In this document: in pieces, positions 52,767 through 64,000 of the stretch
How the letters are laid out: each line of letters starts with the position of its first letter
Numbering within the stretch: the stretch's first letter is position 1
NCBI RefSeq assembly: GCF_014145615.1
Contig: NZ_JACIVH010000064.1
Location: forward strand, 96,831-160,830
Reading direction: 5' to 3'
Length of the DNA stretch: 64,000 bases
DNA from: Limosilactobacillus balticus
GTDB taxonomy: Bacteria > Bacillota > Bacilli > Lactobacillales > Lactobacillaceae
The notes under the pieces: generated by a model
Told to the model about the DNA's origin: nothing
Seen by the model: only the letters and a program-made list of their open reading frames with translations
Databases searched by the model: none
Made by a program: the position numbers and the translations under genes

Positions 52767-52904
52767 TAAATTTTCACAATTATTCCAGCCGTTTATTGAA
52801 ACTATTTCAGCAAGTGTGAAAAATAACCTTCGTATCTTGATAATTATGAGCAAAAAGAAGATACTGAAGAAGAGATAACTTTAAGAATGAAAGCAGGTTT
52901 ATTG

Positions 52905-53558
52905 ATGTATAGAGTACTTGTGGCGGATAATTATCCAATCATTCGAATGGCAGTTAAAAATCTGGTTGAGCAACTGGATAATTTCAAAGTAATTGCTGAA
53001 GAAGCAACCGGAATAGATGCCTCATTACGGGTTGAACAAGGTGATATTGATATCGTTATCATGGATTTGACGATGCCCCCTGGTGAAAATGGCCTAATCA
53101 CAATCAAACGAATTCACGAACATTTCCCTAATATCAAAATTATTATTTTTTCTTCTCGTAATGAACCTCAATACATCAATCAGGCAATTTATAATGGCGC
53201 AAATGGCTATATCTTTAAAAGTTCCTCGCCAAAAGAACTAGTTCACGCTCTAAGCCACGCTATTAATAGTGAAAAATACTTAGACAATAATATTATGGTA
53301 ACAAAGAAAGATTTATTAGTTATCAAAGGCGGTTCTCCACACTTCGATTTAGGAAATTACACTGCTCTTTCAAAACGTGAGCAGGAAATCTTACCGTTGA
53401 TTGTTTTAGGATATACTAACAAAGAAATTGCTACTAAGATGTTTATATCTCCTAAAACTGTTGAAGCCCATAAGACAAAGATTATGCAAAAATTAAATCT
53501 TGTTTCACACGCAGAACTTCTCCACTATGCAGTTAAACATCAATTAGTAGACCTATAG
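52905..53558 (+). CDS. NarL/LuxR-type response regulator, orphan
   Basis: A 217-residue regulator: receiver domain (about residues 1-120; Asp in IVIMDLTMPPGENG near 52, Lys in YIFKSSSP near 103) and a LuxR-type helix-turn-helix (about 150-210; LSKREQEILPLIVLGYTNKEIATKMFISPKTVEAHK). The start at 52905 has GCAGGT close upstream; an ATG at 52887 is possible. No sensor kinase is adjacent, so it may take signals from a distant kinase. Ends at a hairpin. Confidence 0.88.
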   Translation: MYRVLVADNYPIIRMAVKNLVEQLDNFKVIAEEATGIDASLRVEQGDIDIVIMDLTMPPGENGLITIKRIHEHFPNIKIIIFSSRNEPQYINQAIYNGANGYIFKSSSPKELVHALSHAINSEKYLDNNIMVTKKDLLVIKGGSPHFDLGNYTALSKREQEILPLIVLGYTNKEIATKMFISPKTVEAHKTKIMQKLNLVSHAELLHYAVKHQLVDL

Positions 53559-53560
53559 AT

Positions 53561-53612
53561 AATGGGAGTGAAACAGAAGTCACCTCTGACTTTTGCCTCG
53601 CTCCCATTATTT
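53561..53612. terminator. Hairpin between the response regulator and XRE gene
   Basis: AATGGGAG (53561-53568) pairs with CTCCCATT (53601-53608), with an inner AGAAGTCA/TGACTTTT-like stem. T-tract on the plus side. Works as a terminator between convergent genes. Confidence 0.7.
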
Positions 53613-54503
53613 TCATTTATTACTAATCGTCTTGTCAAAGTTATTTAAAAGAGCAGCTACTTGAACTTCAACAACATTGTTTTTATTGAAGCGAGCAAAT
53701 ACCTCTGCTTCAGTTAAAAGTTGGCGTATTTTTTTTGAATTTTCCCCCAACTCAATTGCATTATTTGCTTCTAGTAATTTGATTCGTGGTAAGAAATAAG
53801 TAACATGATTGCTAGCACAGATCTTTGTCGTAGCCTCCAAAACTTGGTTACTAACCTCTAGCCGCTTATTTAATGAATGGTACTCGGCAGCGTAGTACAT
53901 CATCGTTACAATCCGGAGATAATAGTTTCGACCAACGCCTTCTAAGTCTTCATCTGCCTTTGATCTTAGGAATGCAATAACCTTCGAAAAAAAGAAATCA
54001 GCATGTTCCATTGAATTTTGCCGTGCATATAAGATCCCTGATCCTAAATATGCTAATGGCGAAAAGATCGTCCGATGTTGCTCATCTAGTTCATCTAAAA
54101 TCTTAGTAAAGTTAAAGAGACTTGTCGACGCGTTATTATTAGTTAAAGTGTAAATCATCCCTTTTAAATAATAATATTGCATCCGATCTTGCGGCGATTT
54201 CAAATCTTCAAGCCGAATCTTCTTAAGGTTGCTAACTGCCTGTGGAAAGTGCTCAATCATTAAAGCTAACTCAATCTGGTCAAGCAGACTCCGGATATAA
54301 CGAATTGAAGACGTATTGTCCTTACTTAAATCATCAATCGTTAGTCCTAGCCGGTCGCAAAGCTGCGCTAGAATTGTAAGTGATGGTACCTGACCGTTAC
54401 TCTCAAACTTACTTAAGGTCGACTGGGTACAAATCCCCTTGCTTAAGGCAACTTGTGAGTAGCCGAGTCTTTTTCGTTGATAAACAAAGCGTTTAATATC
54501 CAT
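53613..54503 (-). CDS. XRE-family regulator with TPR-like domain
   Basis: A 296-residue protein: helix-turn-helix at residues 4-60 (RKRLGYSQVALSKGICTQSTLSKFESNGQVPSL) and a helical repeat region (about 75-290) resembling Rgg/PlcR/RNPP regulators that bind short peptides. No peptide pheromone gene is evident next to it. It lies 16 bases after the sufT stop on the same strand and could be read through from the suf genes. Function unknown. Confidence 0.8.
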   Translation of the reverse strand: MDIKRFVYQRKRLGYSQVALSKGICTQSTLSKFESNGQVPSLTILAQLCDRLGLTIDDLSKDNTSSIRYIRSLLDQIELALMIEHFPQAVSNLKKIRLEDLKSPQDRMQYYYLKGMIYTLTNNNASTSLFNFTKILDELDEQHRTIFSPLAYLGSGILYARQNSMEHADFFFSKVIAFLRSKADEDLEGVGRNYYLRIVTMMYYAAEYHSLNKRLEVSNQVLEATTKICASNHVTYFLPRIKLLEANNAIELGENSKKIRQLLTEAEVFARFNKNNVVEVQVAALLNNFDKTISNK

Positions 54504-54519
54504 GTCTGACCTCCTATAT

Positions 54520-54852
54520 CTAGCCGTGAATTCCTAATGCAATTTTAGCAAACCTGGTCATTCTTGACAAATCCCAGACTGGCTCCCACACAAGGTTAAT
54601 ATTGCATTTAGTTACACCTTCAACAGAAGTAACTGCCTTGGTAATGTCCCGGTTTAAGATATCGCCTAATGGACAGCCCATTGTCGTTAAAGTCATTGTA
54701 ACCGTACATTCACCATTACCATCAACCTTAACATCGTAAATAAGGCCAAGATTAACAAGGTCAATTCCCAATTCCGGATCAATAACTTCTTCCAAGGCAT
54801 CCATCACTTTATTTTCAATTGGTGAAAAGGGGGTATCTTTTTCGTCAGCCAT
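54520..54852 (-). CDS. sufT: SufT-like iron-sulfur assembly factor (DUF59/MIP18)
   Basis: A 110-residue MIP18/DUF59 protein: VMDALEEVIDPELGIDLVNLGLIYDVKV, then TLTTMGCPLGDIL with the reactive Cys, and VEGVTKCNINLVWEPVW. SufT helps mature iron-sulfur enzymes, with SufBCD. ATG 54852 has GGAGG 7 bases upstream; ATG 54858 abuts the site. It follows sufB by 32 bases as last gene of the suf group. Confidence 0.9.
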   Translation of the reverse strand: MADEKDTPFSPIENKVMDALEEVIDPELGIDLVNLGLIYDVKVDGNGECTVTMTLTTMGCPLGDILNRDITKAVTSVEGVTKCNINLVWEPVWDLSRMTRFAKIALGIHG

Positions 54853-54884
54853 AAACATTCCTCCAAACTTATTTACTAGTTCAA

Positions 54885-56286
54885 TTAACCAATTGAACCT
54901 TCCATCTCAAAACTAATCAAACGGTTCAATTCAACTGCATATTCCATTGGCAATTGTTTCGTAAATGGTTCCACGAAGCCCATAATAATCATTTCAGTTG
55001 CCTTTGCTTCTGAAATCCCCCTACTCATGAGATAGTAAAGTTGTTCTTCAGAAATCTTAGATACTTTAGCTTCATGTTCCATTGCGACATGAGCATTGTC
55101 AATTTCATTATATGGGATCGTATCTGAGGATGATTGATCATCCATAATGATCGTATCACATTCAACGTGAGCTTTAGAGCCGTCAGAGTGTTTACCAAAG
55201 CGGACTGTTCCACGATAATCAGTTGATCCTCCCGTCTTAGCAATTGATTTTGAAACAATTGAGCTAGATGTATTTTTAGCATTGTGGATCATTCGGGCTC
55301 CCGAATCTTGGTGGATTCCGTTGCTGGCAACTGCGATGGAAAGCATGGTTCCCCGTGCCCCCTCACCATTAAGGTAGACGCTTGGGTACTTCATCGTAAC
55401 TTTTGAGCCAAGGTTACCATCAACCCATTCCATGGTTGCATTTTCTGCCGCTGCAGCCCGTTTTGTTTCCAGACTATAAACATTATCAGACCAGTTTTGA
55501 ATAGTTGTGTAGCGGCAATAGGCATCCTTGCAGACATTAACCTCAACAACCGCAGCATGGAGACTATCAGAAGAGTAATTAGGAGCAGTACATCCTTCAA
55601 CATAATCAACACTTGCCCCTTCGTCAACAATAATCAAGGTTCGTTCAAATTGTCCTGAGTTCTCCGCATTAAGCCGGAAGTATGATTGAATTGGTGTCTT
55701 TGTCTTAACGCCCTTTGGTACATAAATGAATGATCCACCCGACCATACTGCTGCATTTAGGGCTGCAAATTTATTATCAGTTGGTTGAACTAATTTACCA
55801 AACCATTTCTTAAATAATTCTGGGTATTCTTTTAAAGCTGTATCCGTATCGGTAAAAATAATCCCCAGCTTTTCAAATTCATTTTTCATATTATGATAGA
55901 CAACTTCGGATTCATATTGAGCAGATGAACCGGCAAGGTATTTTCGTTCTGCTTCTGGAACTCCTAATCGATCAAAAGTCCGTTTTAAATCTTCAGGCAC
56001 ATCATCCCAGTCGCGAAACTTTTTATCAGTCATCTTTTGATAGTAAAGCATATTCTTAAGGTCTAATTCTGATAAATCCGGCCCAAATTTTGGCATCGGT
56101 AATTCTTGATAAATCTTGTAGGCCTTAAGCCGGTAATCTAGCATCCATTGAGGTTCATGCTTAGCAGCTGAAATTTTGCGGACAGTTTCTTCTGTTAATC
56201 CTCTTCCAGTTGAATATTCCGGCTCAACGTCATCATGAAAGCCGTATTCATACTGGTCACTATTATTTATAATGCTAGCTGCATCA

Positions 56287-56294
<8 letters not shown>
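54885..56294 (-). CDS. sufB: Fe-S scaffold protein SufB
   Basis: A 469-residue scaffold on which new Fe-S clusters are built with SufC and SufD. Beta-helix core with [22 protein letters not shown] (conserved Cys), [26 protein letters not shown] and [23 protein letters not shown] at the end. Overlaps the sufU stop by 8 bases (ATGAGTAA). Length normal. Confidence 0.96.
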
Positions 56295-59243
<2,949 letters not shown>

Positions 59244-59254
59244 CAAACTGCCTC

Positions 59255-60052
59255 CTAGTCTTCATCATCTACAAGTTTGATATCAAGACCTAATTCATCA
59301 CGTAAACCAGCGTACCCCTCATCTTCAAGTTTCTTTGCAAGGTCAGGACCGCCAGTTTTAACAATTCGACCACCCATCATTACGTGAACTGTATCAGGAA
59401 CGATGTAGTTCAAGAGGCGTTGATAGTGGGTAATAATCAATGAACCAAAATTGTCGCCGCGCATTGAGTTAACGCCCTTTGAAACCACCTTAAGGGCATC
59501 AATATCAAGTCCAGAGTCAATCTCATCAAGAATCGCAAAACTGGGTTCAATCATTAAAAGCTGCAAAATTTCATTCCGCTTCTTTTCACCACCCGAGAAT
59601 CCCTCATTAAGATAACGTTCAGTCATTGATTGACTCATATCAAGTAATTCCAAGTTCTTATCGAGTTTCTTAATAAAGTCCATAACTGAAATCTGATCAT
59701 CTTCAGGACGACGAGCATTGATCGCAGCACGGAGGAATTCAGCATTAGTAACCCCTTGAATTTCAGCTGGATATTGCATTGCAAGAAAGAGGCCTTTTCG
59801 TGCCCGTTCGTCAACCGGCATATCAACAATACTCTCACCATCTAGGAGAATGTCTCCTTGCGTAACATGATAATTAGGATGACCCATGATGGTTTGAGAA
59901 AGAGTAGATTTACCAGTTCCATTTGGTCCCATAATCGCATGAATTTCTCCAGTCTTCATCTTAAGGTTGACCCCTTTAAGGATCTCCTTTTCTTCTTTGC
60001 TTTCTTCATCTTTAACTGAAACGTGAAGATCCTTTATTTCTAGTGTTGCCAT
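59255..60052 (-). CDS. sufC: SufC, ABC-type ATPase of the Suf system
   Basis: A 265-residue ATPase that drives SufB-SufD changes. Walker A MGPNGTGKSTLSQTIMGH (about 38), signature LNEGFSGGEKKRNEI (about 150), Walker B FAILDEIDSGLDIDALK (about 173). Start at 60052 after GAGGATG; first gene of the operon sufC-sufD-sufS-sufU-sufB-sufT. Upstream are three AATATTC repeats. Confidence 0.96.
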   Translation of the reverse strand: MATLEIKDLHVSVKDEESKEEKEILKGVNLKMKTGEIHAIMGPNGTGKSTLSQTIMGHPNYHVTQGDILLDGESIVDMPVDERARKGLFLAMQYPAEIQGVTNAEFLRAAINARRPEDDQISVMDFIKKLDKNLELLDMSQSMTERYLNEGFSGGEKKRNEILQLLMIEPSFAILDEIDSGLDIDALKVVSKGVNSMRGDNFGSLIITHYQRLLNYIVPDTVHVMMGGRIVKTGGPDLAKKLEDEGYAGLRDELGLDIKLVDDED

Positions 60053-60072
60053 AAAATTCATCCTCCTGACCG

Positions 60073-60104
60073 AAATATTCCAAAATATTCTCGGTAAATA
60101 TTCC
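60073..60104 (-). repeat. AATATTC direct repeats in the sufC leader
   Basis: AAATATTCC, AAATATTCT and AAATATTCC occur at 60073, 60083 and 60096 (plus strand), just before the sufC ribosome site. Another GGAATATTC lies at 60248-60256 before feoA. Could be regulator sites or chance AT-rich repetition. Confidence 0.4.
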
Positions 60105-60278
60105 ATAAATATCAATAAATTCTTTACATTCTTATTATATCCGAATAATAAAAAAATAAAACTATTCATCTCAATTTATTTTAAGCGCTTTCTAGAAAAA
60201 TCTTTTAAGTGTATAATGAAGATATAATATAGTGTTTATATAATTTAGGAATATTCAGCGAGGCAGGTGGCAATAATA

Positions 60279-60482
60279 ATGCAACAAAATTATATTCTTC
60301 ACTCATTTGATTGTTTAAATACAGCAACAGCTGCCCGATTACATGATATGGGCTTGTGTGAAGGGTGTCCGATTAAAGTGGTTCAAAGATATCCCTTTCA
60401 TGGCCCAGTAATAATTGAAAATGACCACCAACGAATCGGTTTGCGGTACACTGTTTTTACGATGCTTACGGAGGCAAAGTGA
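60279..60482 (+). CDS. feoA: FeoA, ferrous iron transport accessory protein
   Basis: A 67-residue SH3-like protein that aids FeoB (LHDMGLCEGCPIKVVQRYPFHGPVII). ATG 60279 has AGGCAGG about 9 bases upstream; the GTG at 60267 would overlap this site. feoB follows 1 base after the stop. A TATAAT near 60216 is a possible -10. Confidence 0.9.
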   Translation: MQQNYILHSFDCLNTATAARLHDMGLCEGCPIKVVQRYPFHGPVIIENDHQRIGLRYTVFTMLTEAK

Positions 60483-60483
60483 G

Positions 60484-62475
60484 ATGACTACAGTTGCGCT
60501 GATTGGAAATCCTAATACTGGGAAAACTACCCTGTTTAATTCTTTAACTGATAAATACGCCTATGTCGGTAATTGGACAGGAGTCACAGTTGAAAAGAAG
60601 CAAGGGACGCTTAAAGGAACCGATATTATTATCATCGATTTACCTGGTGTATATTCACTTGATCCTTTAACAAAAGATGAAGCAGTGGTAACTAACTATT
60701 TAATGCATAATCAACCTAATATGGTCCTAAATATTACTAATGCTAGTCAGTTAAAGCGAAACCTGCTGTTAACAATTGAGGTATTGGAACTCGGCTATCC
60801 TGTTGTATTGGTTCTTAACATGATTGATGACCTCCGTCGAGCAGGCTATGAATATGATCTTGACCTGCTTGAAAAAAGGCTGGGTTGTAAAGTAATGACA
60901 ACAAATGCGCGTGGACACCAGGGAATTGATCAATTACGAAAAGAAACTGTCAATTGTAATACACTCCATCCTACCCAATTAGATTTAGATTATCCCCCGA
61001 TGATCAAACAGGCAATCAGGCAGGCAAGTACTGCGCTTGAAAGTGATTATTCTTTTTCGCCCCAAGTTGCGCGTTGGTTAGCGATTCAATTTATAAGTAA
61101 GAATAAAGTAATCCGCAAATTTGCCCAGGAAAAAGAGCTAACTCCCCTTCTTTCGCAACAAAAATATTATGATGCGCAAAAGTTTGCTGACCAGATTTTT
61201 GAAGTCCGGTTACAGTTTATTGAGGACACGCTCGACCAGGCTCGTCATCCACTTAACAACGGTAGCCAAGTTGAGATAACAAGTCGAATCGACAAAATCG
61301 TTACCAACCCAGTTCTTGGCTTACCAATTTTCGTCTTAATTTTCTTTGTAATGTTTAAGCTGTCCTTTGATTGGGTTGGCACGCCCCTTTCAGACATGCT
61401 TGATCAGTTTATCTCAGGCCCGGTTTCAACTACTGCCGACCAAACATTAGCTAGTCTAGGGGCAATTTCCGCGTTACGGTCGCTAGTCGTTAACGGTATT
61501 ATTGCCGGAGTTGGAGGAGTTTTAGCCTTTATTCCGCAAATCTTCATGCTCTTTGCCTGTATTTCCCTGCTTGAGGACTCTGGTTACATGGCGCGGGCAG
61601 CCTTAGTAACGGACCGGGTTATGCAGATGATTGGTTTAAATGGTAAATCTTTTATTCCATTGATTATTGGTTTTGGTTGCAATGTTACGGGAATCATGGC
61701 CGCGCGAACAATTGAGCAGCCTAAAGAACGACTGATTACTACCTTAATCATGCCGTTTATGAGCTGTTCCGCCCGCCTGCCGATTTATAGTTTGTTTGTT
61801 GCTGCTTTCTTTCCCCGTCACCAAGCACTGATTGTTCTATCAGTCTACTTCTTAGGAATTATTGTGGCTTTAGCAATGGCAAAATTCTATCAAGTAATCT
61901 TTAAGGTAAAAGAAAGCTCAGTTTTTGTAGTTGAACTTCCGCACTACCATCTTCCCCGCCTTGATATAATTTGGCACGGTACATGGGATAAAGGTAAGGG
62001 ATTTATTAAAAAAGCTGGAACAATTATTTTTGCCGGAACTGTTTTAATCTGGATCTTATCAAGTTTTGGTACTAGTGGTTTTGTTACTAATTCGGCTAAT
62101 AGTTTTGCCGCCGACCTGGGACATATCCTTGTTCCGATTTTCAAACCAATTGGTCTTGACCAGTGGCAGCCAATTAGTGCTTTGTTTACAGGAATCCTTG
62201 CTAAAGAGGTTATTACTTCTAGTATGATGGTAATGTTCCATACAAGCAGTAAAGCATTCCTCATCGCTTCACTTGGTCAGTTTATGACCCCGCTTTCTGC
62301 TTATACATTGTTAGTCTTTATTCTCTTATATGCACCATGTTTCGCAACGTTAGCAACTATTAAGCAGGAAACTGGTTCTACTAAGTGGATGCTTTATTCT
62401 GTTGCATCCAGTTTAGCCGTTGCTTATGGGCTTGCATTTATTATCTTTCAAGTTGGTCGATTGTTTATGGGGTGA
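60484..62475 (+). CDS. feoB: FeoB, ferrous iron transporter
   Basis: A 663-residue Fe(II) transporter. The N-terminal G domain has G1 ALIGNPNTGKTTLFNSLT, G3 DLPGVYSLDPL and G4 LNMIDD. The membrane part has two Gate (nucleoside-recognition) domains with IPLIIGFGCNVTGIMAARTIE (about 395) and LFTGILAKEVITSS near 570. Start at 60484 is the conserved MTTVALIGNP; the longer frame runs into feoA. Middle gene of feoA-feoB-small Cys protein. Confidence 0.96.
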   Translation: MTTVALIGNPNTGKTTLFNSLTDKYAYVGNWTGVTVEKKQGTLKGTDIIIIDLPGVYSLDPLTKDEAVVTNYLMHNQPNMVLNITNASQLKRNLLLTIEVLELGYPVVLVLNMIDDLRRAGYEYDLDLLEKRLGCKVMTTNARGHQGIDQLRKETVNCNTLHPTQLDLDYPPMIKQAIRQASTALESDYSFSPQVARWLAIQFISKNKVIRKFAQEKELTPLLSQQKYYDAQKFADQIFEVRLQFIEDTLDQARHPLNNGSQVEITSRIDKIVTNPVLGLPIFVLIFFVMFKLSFDWVGTPLSDMLDQFISGPVSTTADQTLASLGAISALRSLVVNGIIAGVGGVLAFIPQIFMLFACISLLEDSGYMARAALVTDRVMQMIGLNGKSFIPLIIGFGCNVTGIMAARTIEQPKERLITTLIMPFMSCSARLPIYSLFVAAFFPRHQALIVLSVYFLGIIVALAMAKFYQVIFKVKESSVFVVELPHYHLPRLDIIWHGTWDKGKGFIKKAGTIIFAGTVLIWILSSFGTSGFVTNSANSFAADLGHILVPIFKPIGLDQWQPISALFTGILAKEVITSSMMVMFHTSSKAFLIASLGQFMTPLSAYTLLVFILLYAPCFATLATIKQETGSTKWMLYSVASSLAVAYGLAFIIFQVGRLFMG

Positions 62476-62481
62476 GTTAAA

Positions 62482-62640
62482 ATGAAATTAATTATTAATG
62501 TTATTATTATTGTTGCAATTATTGCGTTAGCCTTTTACCTCCTTGTTAAGACTTTTCAACGAGGCAAGCAAGGTAAATGTGCAGCTTGTGACTATGATTG
62601 TGAAATTAAAAAGCTGGCAAAGAATAAAAAGCAATTATAA
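62482..62640 (+). CDS. FeoB-associated Cys-rich membrane protein
   Basis: A 52-residue protein, one N-terminal membrane helix (residues 3-22) then GKCAACDYDCEIKKL with CxxCxxxC. Small proteins like this follow feoB in many Firmicutes and may help as FeoC substitutes. The ATG lies 6 bases after the feoB stop; GTGAG overlaps as ribosome site. Confidence 0.85.
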   Translation: MKLIINVIIIVAIIALAFYLLVKTFQRGKQGKCAACDYDCEIKKLAKNKKQL

Positions 62641-62654
62641 AAATCTGGAGACGT

Positions 62655-62792
62655 GTGGAAGTGAGAAATAATCTCCTCGACAAGGTGGTGGGCTAAGCTA
62701 GAACGATGATTAGCACGGCACGGGCTGATTAGCGTTCGTACTTAGACTCGAGCCTTGTGATTATTTTCCACGTTATCTTGCTATTGTTCGTA
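62655..62792. repeat. Dispersed palindromic repeat, long copy
   Basis: Reverse-complement ends match the short copy at 13328-13392: CCTCGACAAGG near the left and TTCCACGTTATCTTGCTATTGTTCG at the right. GTGGAA (62655-62660) and TTCCAC (62766-62771) are inverted, and inner AATAATC/GATTATT and ACAAGG/CCTTGT also pair, so the whole can fold as one long stem. About 80 interior bases are not shared. No coding capacity. Confidence 0.7.
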
Positions 62793-62808
62793 AAAACAAC
62801 CTAAGATT

Positions 62809-62846
62809 AGTTCAGGACAAAAATAATTTTGTTCTGAACTTTTTTG
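62809..62846 (+). terminator. Terminator of the feo operon
   Basis: AGTTCAGGACAAAA (62809-62822) pairs with TTTTGTTCTGAACT (62827-62840) around ATAA, followed by TTTTTT. It lies 3' of the repeat, so feo transcripts would include that repeat. Confidence 0.85.
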
Positions 62847-62858
62847 TTACTCTAAAGG

Positions 62859-63019
62859 TAGAGCTAAGGTCGTACATAGCCTCAGGGACTTCGAGTCCGT
62901 ATTAAAAAATGATTTCAGCTATCTTTGATTTGATATTTTGCTTTTAGGTTGTGGAACTGTGAGTTCGGGTATTTAGGAAATGAAGTACAAATCTAGGATG
63001 GTGGTAATGACTAGCTCTA
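62859..63019 (+). ncRNA. Possible bridge-RNA region of the IS110 element
   Basis: Between the feo terminator and the transposase ATG lie about 195 non-coding bases. TAGAGCTA (62859-62866) and TAGCTCTA (63012-63019) are perfect inverted repeats 145 bases apart, and GGACTTCGAGTCC (62886-62898) is a tight hairpin. IS110-group elements encode a bridge RNA of about this size upstream of the transposase. Assignment is by position and structure only. Confidence 0.4.
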
Positions 63020-63041
63020 TTTCTAGAAAGGAAGTCTTTTT

Positions 63042-64000
63042 ATGGCTGATATATTTGCCTTGGATGTTTCAATGGGGAAAAGTTACTGTGTCTGGTATCG
63101 AGGGAAACACTGCTTAAAAGAGTTTTCTTTAGTACACTCGAAAGCGGGGTTTAATGCTCTACGAGATATGATTAAGAAAGCTCAGAAGCCAATTATCTAC
63201 TTTGAAGCGACTGGAATTTATTCGCGAGTAATTGAACATTTCTGTGAGACCAATGGTCTCCGCTTTTGCCGTCTTAATCCACTAGAACTTCATTTAAAGT
63301 CCGAGAGTCTACGACGAGTTAAGACCGATCAGAAAGACGCTCATCGGATTGCTCTCACTGTCCAGGAAAATACTTTTCGATTAACAGTTCCTTGGAAAAA
63401 AGACTATCTTCAGCTACATGAGCTTAGTCGGTTCTATAATCAGCTCAACGCTGATTGGAACTATCGTCTAAACCATCTTCATACTGCACTTGAACAGGTT
63501 TTTCCAGAACTTAAGCAATTATTTGTAAATAAAACATCTAAATTAGCGTTGAATATCGTGGAGCTTTTCCCTCACCCAGCACTAGTTAGGCCTTATTCGA
63601 GAGTTAAATTAAAGAATATTCTAATGGCATCTACAGATAAACGAATATCTAAGATGAAAGCTTATAAGTATGCCGATCGATTAATCGATCTTGCCCAACA
63701 ATCATATTCGGCTGTTTCTAGTGACGCTATTCAGGTTGATGAAGTTCGCTACTATACTCGCCAATTAATTGCCTTAGCACGTAAAAAAGAAGAGGTGATC
63801 AAGCGGATGGAATCTATTGCCCAGCTCTTGCCAGAGTATGGCCTGTACTATTCTTTTCCGGGAATTGGCAAGCAGACTGCCGCCCAACTAATGGGAGAAT
63901 TAGGTGACATTAGTCGTTTTGATAACTCTAACCAACTCAATGCCTATGTTGGGATTGATATTCGCCGTCACCACTCTGGAACTTATGCCGGTCAAGACCA
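63042..64000 (+). CDS. IS110-family transposase (partial, cut by right edge)
   Basis: The first 319 codons of a DEDD recombinase. N-terminal RuvC-like domain with Asp6 (FALDVSMGK), Glu in YFEATGIYSRV and the Asp residues of VKTDQKDAHRIA. A coiled-coil region follows (about 120-250), then the Tnp_20 domain YSFPGIGKQTAAQLMGELGD with LNAYVGIDIRRHHSGTYAG, which should carry the catalytic Ser. GAAAGGAAG lies upstream of the ATG. The frame is intact as far as the window goes. Confidence 0.93.
   Translation, partial: MADIFALDVSMGKSYCVWYRGKHCLKEFSLVHSKAGFNALRDMIKKAQKPIIYFEATGIYSRVIEHFCETNGLRFCRLNPLELHLKSESLRRVKTDQKDAHRIALTVQENTFRLTVPWKKDYLQLHELSRFYNQLNADWNYRLNHLHTALEQVFPELKQLFVNKTSKLALNIVELFPHPALVRPYSRVKLKNILMASTDKRISKMKAYKYADRLIDLAQQSYSAVSSDAIQVDEVRYYTRQLIALARKKEEVIKRMESIAQLLPEYGLYYSFPGIGKQTAAQLMGELGDISRFDNSNQLNAYVGIDIRRHHSGTYAGQD

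Noticed and set aside
52726..52878. Plus-strand frame of 50 codons with a hydrophobic start
   Set aside because: No ribosome site; the start lies inside the second hairpin stem, and the product resembles no toxin family I know.
60178..60196. cre-like site near the feoA promoter
   Set aside because: At least two mismatches in conserved positions and no catabolic gene in the operon.
60415..60483. Extended FeoB start
   Set aside because: The upstream part overlaps feoA out of frame; the G-domain start at 60484 is conserved.
62886..62898. tRNA T-arm-like hairpin GGACTTCGAGTCC
   Set aside because: No acceptor stem, D-arm or anticodon arm can be built around it; better seen as part of the IS110 leader.

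Overview
The window looks like a chromosomal segment of a heterofermentative lactobacillus, most likely Limosilactobacillus reuteri or a close relative. That assignment is inference. It rests on low-GC Firmicute codon use, strong AGGAGG-type ribosome binding sites, a B-type RNase P RNA, a complete mevalonate operon, a sufCDSUB operon, and lactobacillar gene neighbourhoods (ebsA-lspA-rluD, recU-ponA, dinG-ypmB-dnaD). I saw no tRNA, rRNA or CRISPR array.

Layout. 1-7.3 kb, minus strand: a hexuronate catabolism locus (uxaB cut by the window edge, uxaC, a GPH-family uronide symporter, a LacI regulator) that also holds a condensation-type acyltransferase and a small secreted peptide. A palindrome, TGTTCACGTGAACA, recurs at three transcription starts and probably defines the regulon. 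7.4-15 kb: mixed single genes (aldo/keto reductase, ACT + UPF0210 pair, GNAT, DUF915 hydrolase, GT8, HD hydrolase, DegV + membrane protein). 15-22 kb: rqcH, then a carA/carB-like pair whose catalytic residues are gone although the frames are open, sitting directly after lspA-rluD, the place where related genomes carry the pyr operon. 22-34.7 kb: RNase HI-like protein, rRNA methyltransferase, nrdI, rnpB, gpsB, ypsA, recU, ponA, an EamA transporter, dnaD, ypmB and dinG. 34.9-39 kb: the mevalonate operon mvk-mvaD-mvaK2-fni. 39-44 kb: alpha-galactosidase, its LacI regulator and a fructokinase. 44-51 kb: L-lactate dehydrogenase, lrgAB, lytSR, an SPFH protein and rsmF, which reads as a pyruvate/lactate module with LytTR-type direct repeats and a cre site in front of lrgA. 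51-60 kb: a HAD phosphatase, a cytochrome-b5-like protein, an intergenic antisense RNA candidate, an orphan response regulator, an XRE-TPR regulator, and sufCDSUB plus sufT. 60-64 kb: feoA-feoB-small Cys-rich protein, a dispersed palindromic repeat, and an IS110-family transposase cut by the right edge with a possible bridge-RNA region in front of it.

No single locus is an obvious new defence or mobile system. The most unusual items are the carAB-like pseudoenzyme pair left at the pyr locus, the hexuronate regulon that controls a small secreted peptide, the overlapping antisense hairpins at 52.65-52.77 kb, the repeat family with constant ends and a variable interior (13.3 and 62.7 kb), and the structured leader of the IS110 element.
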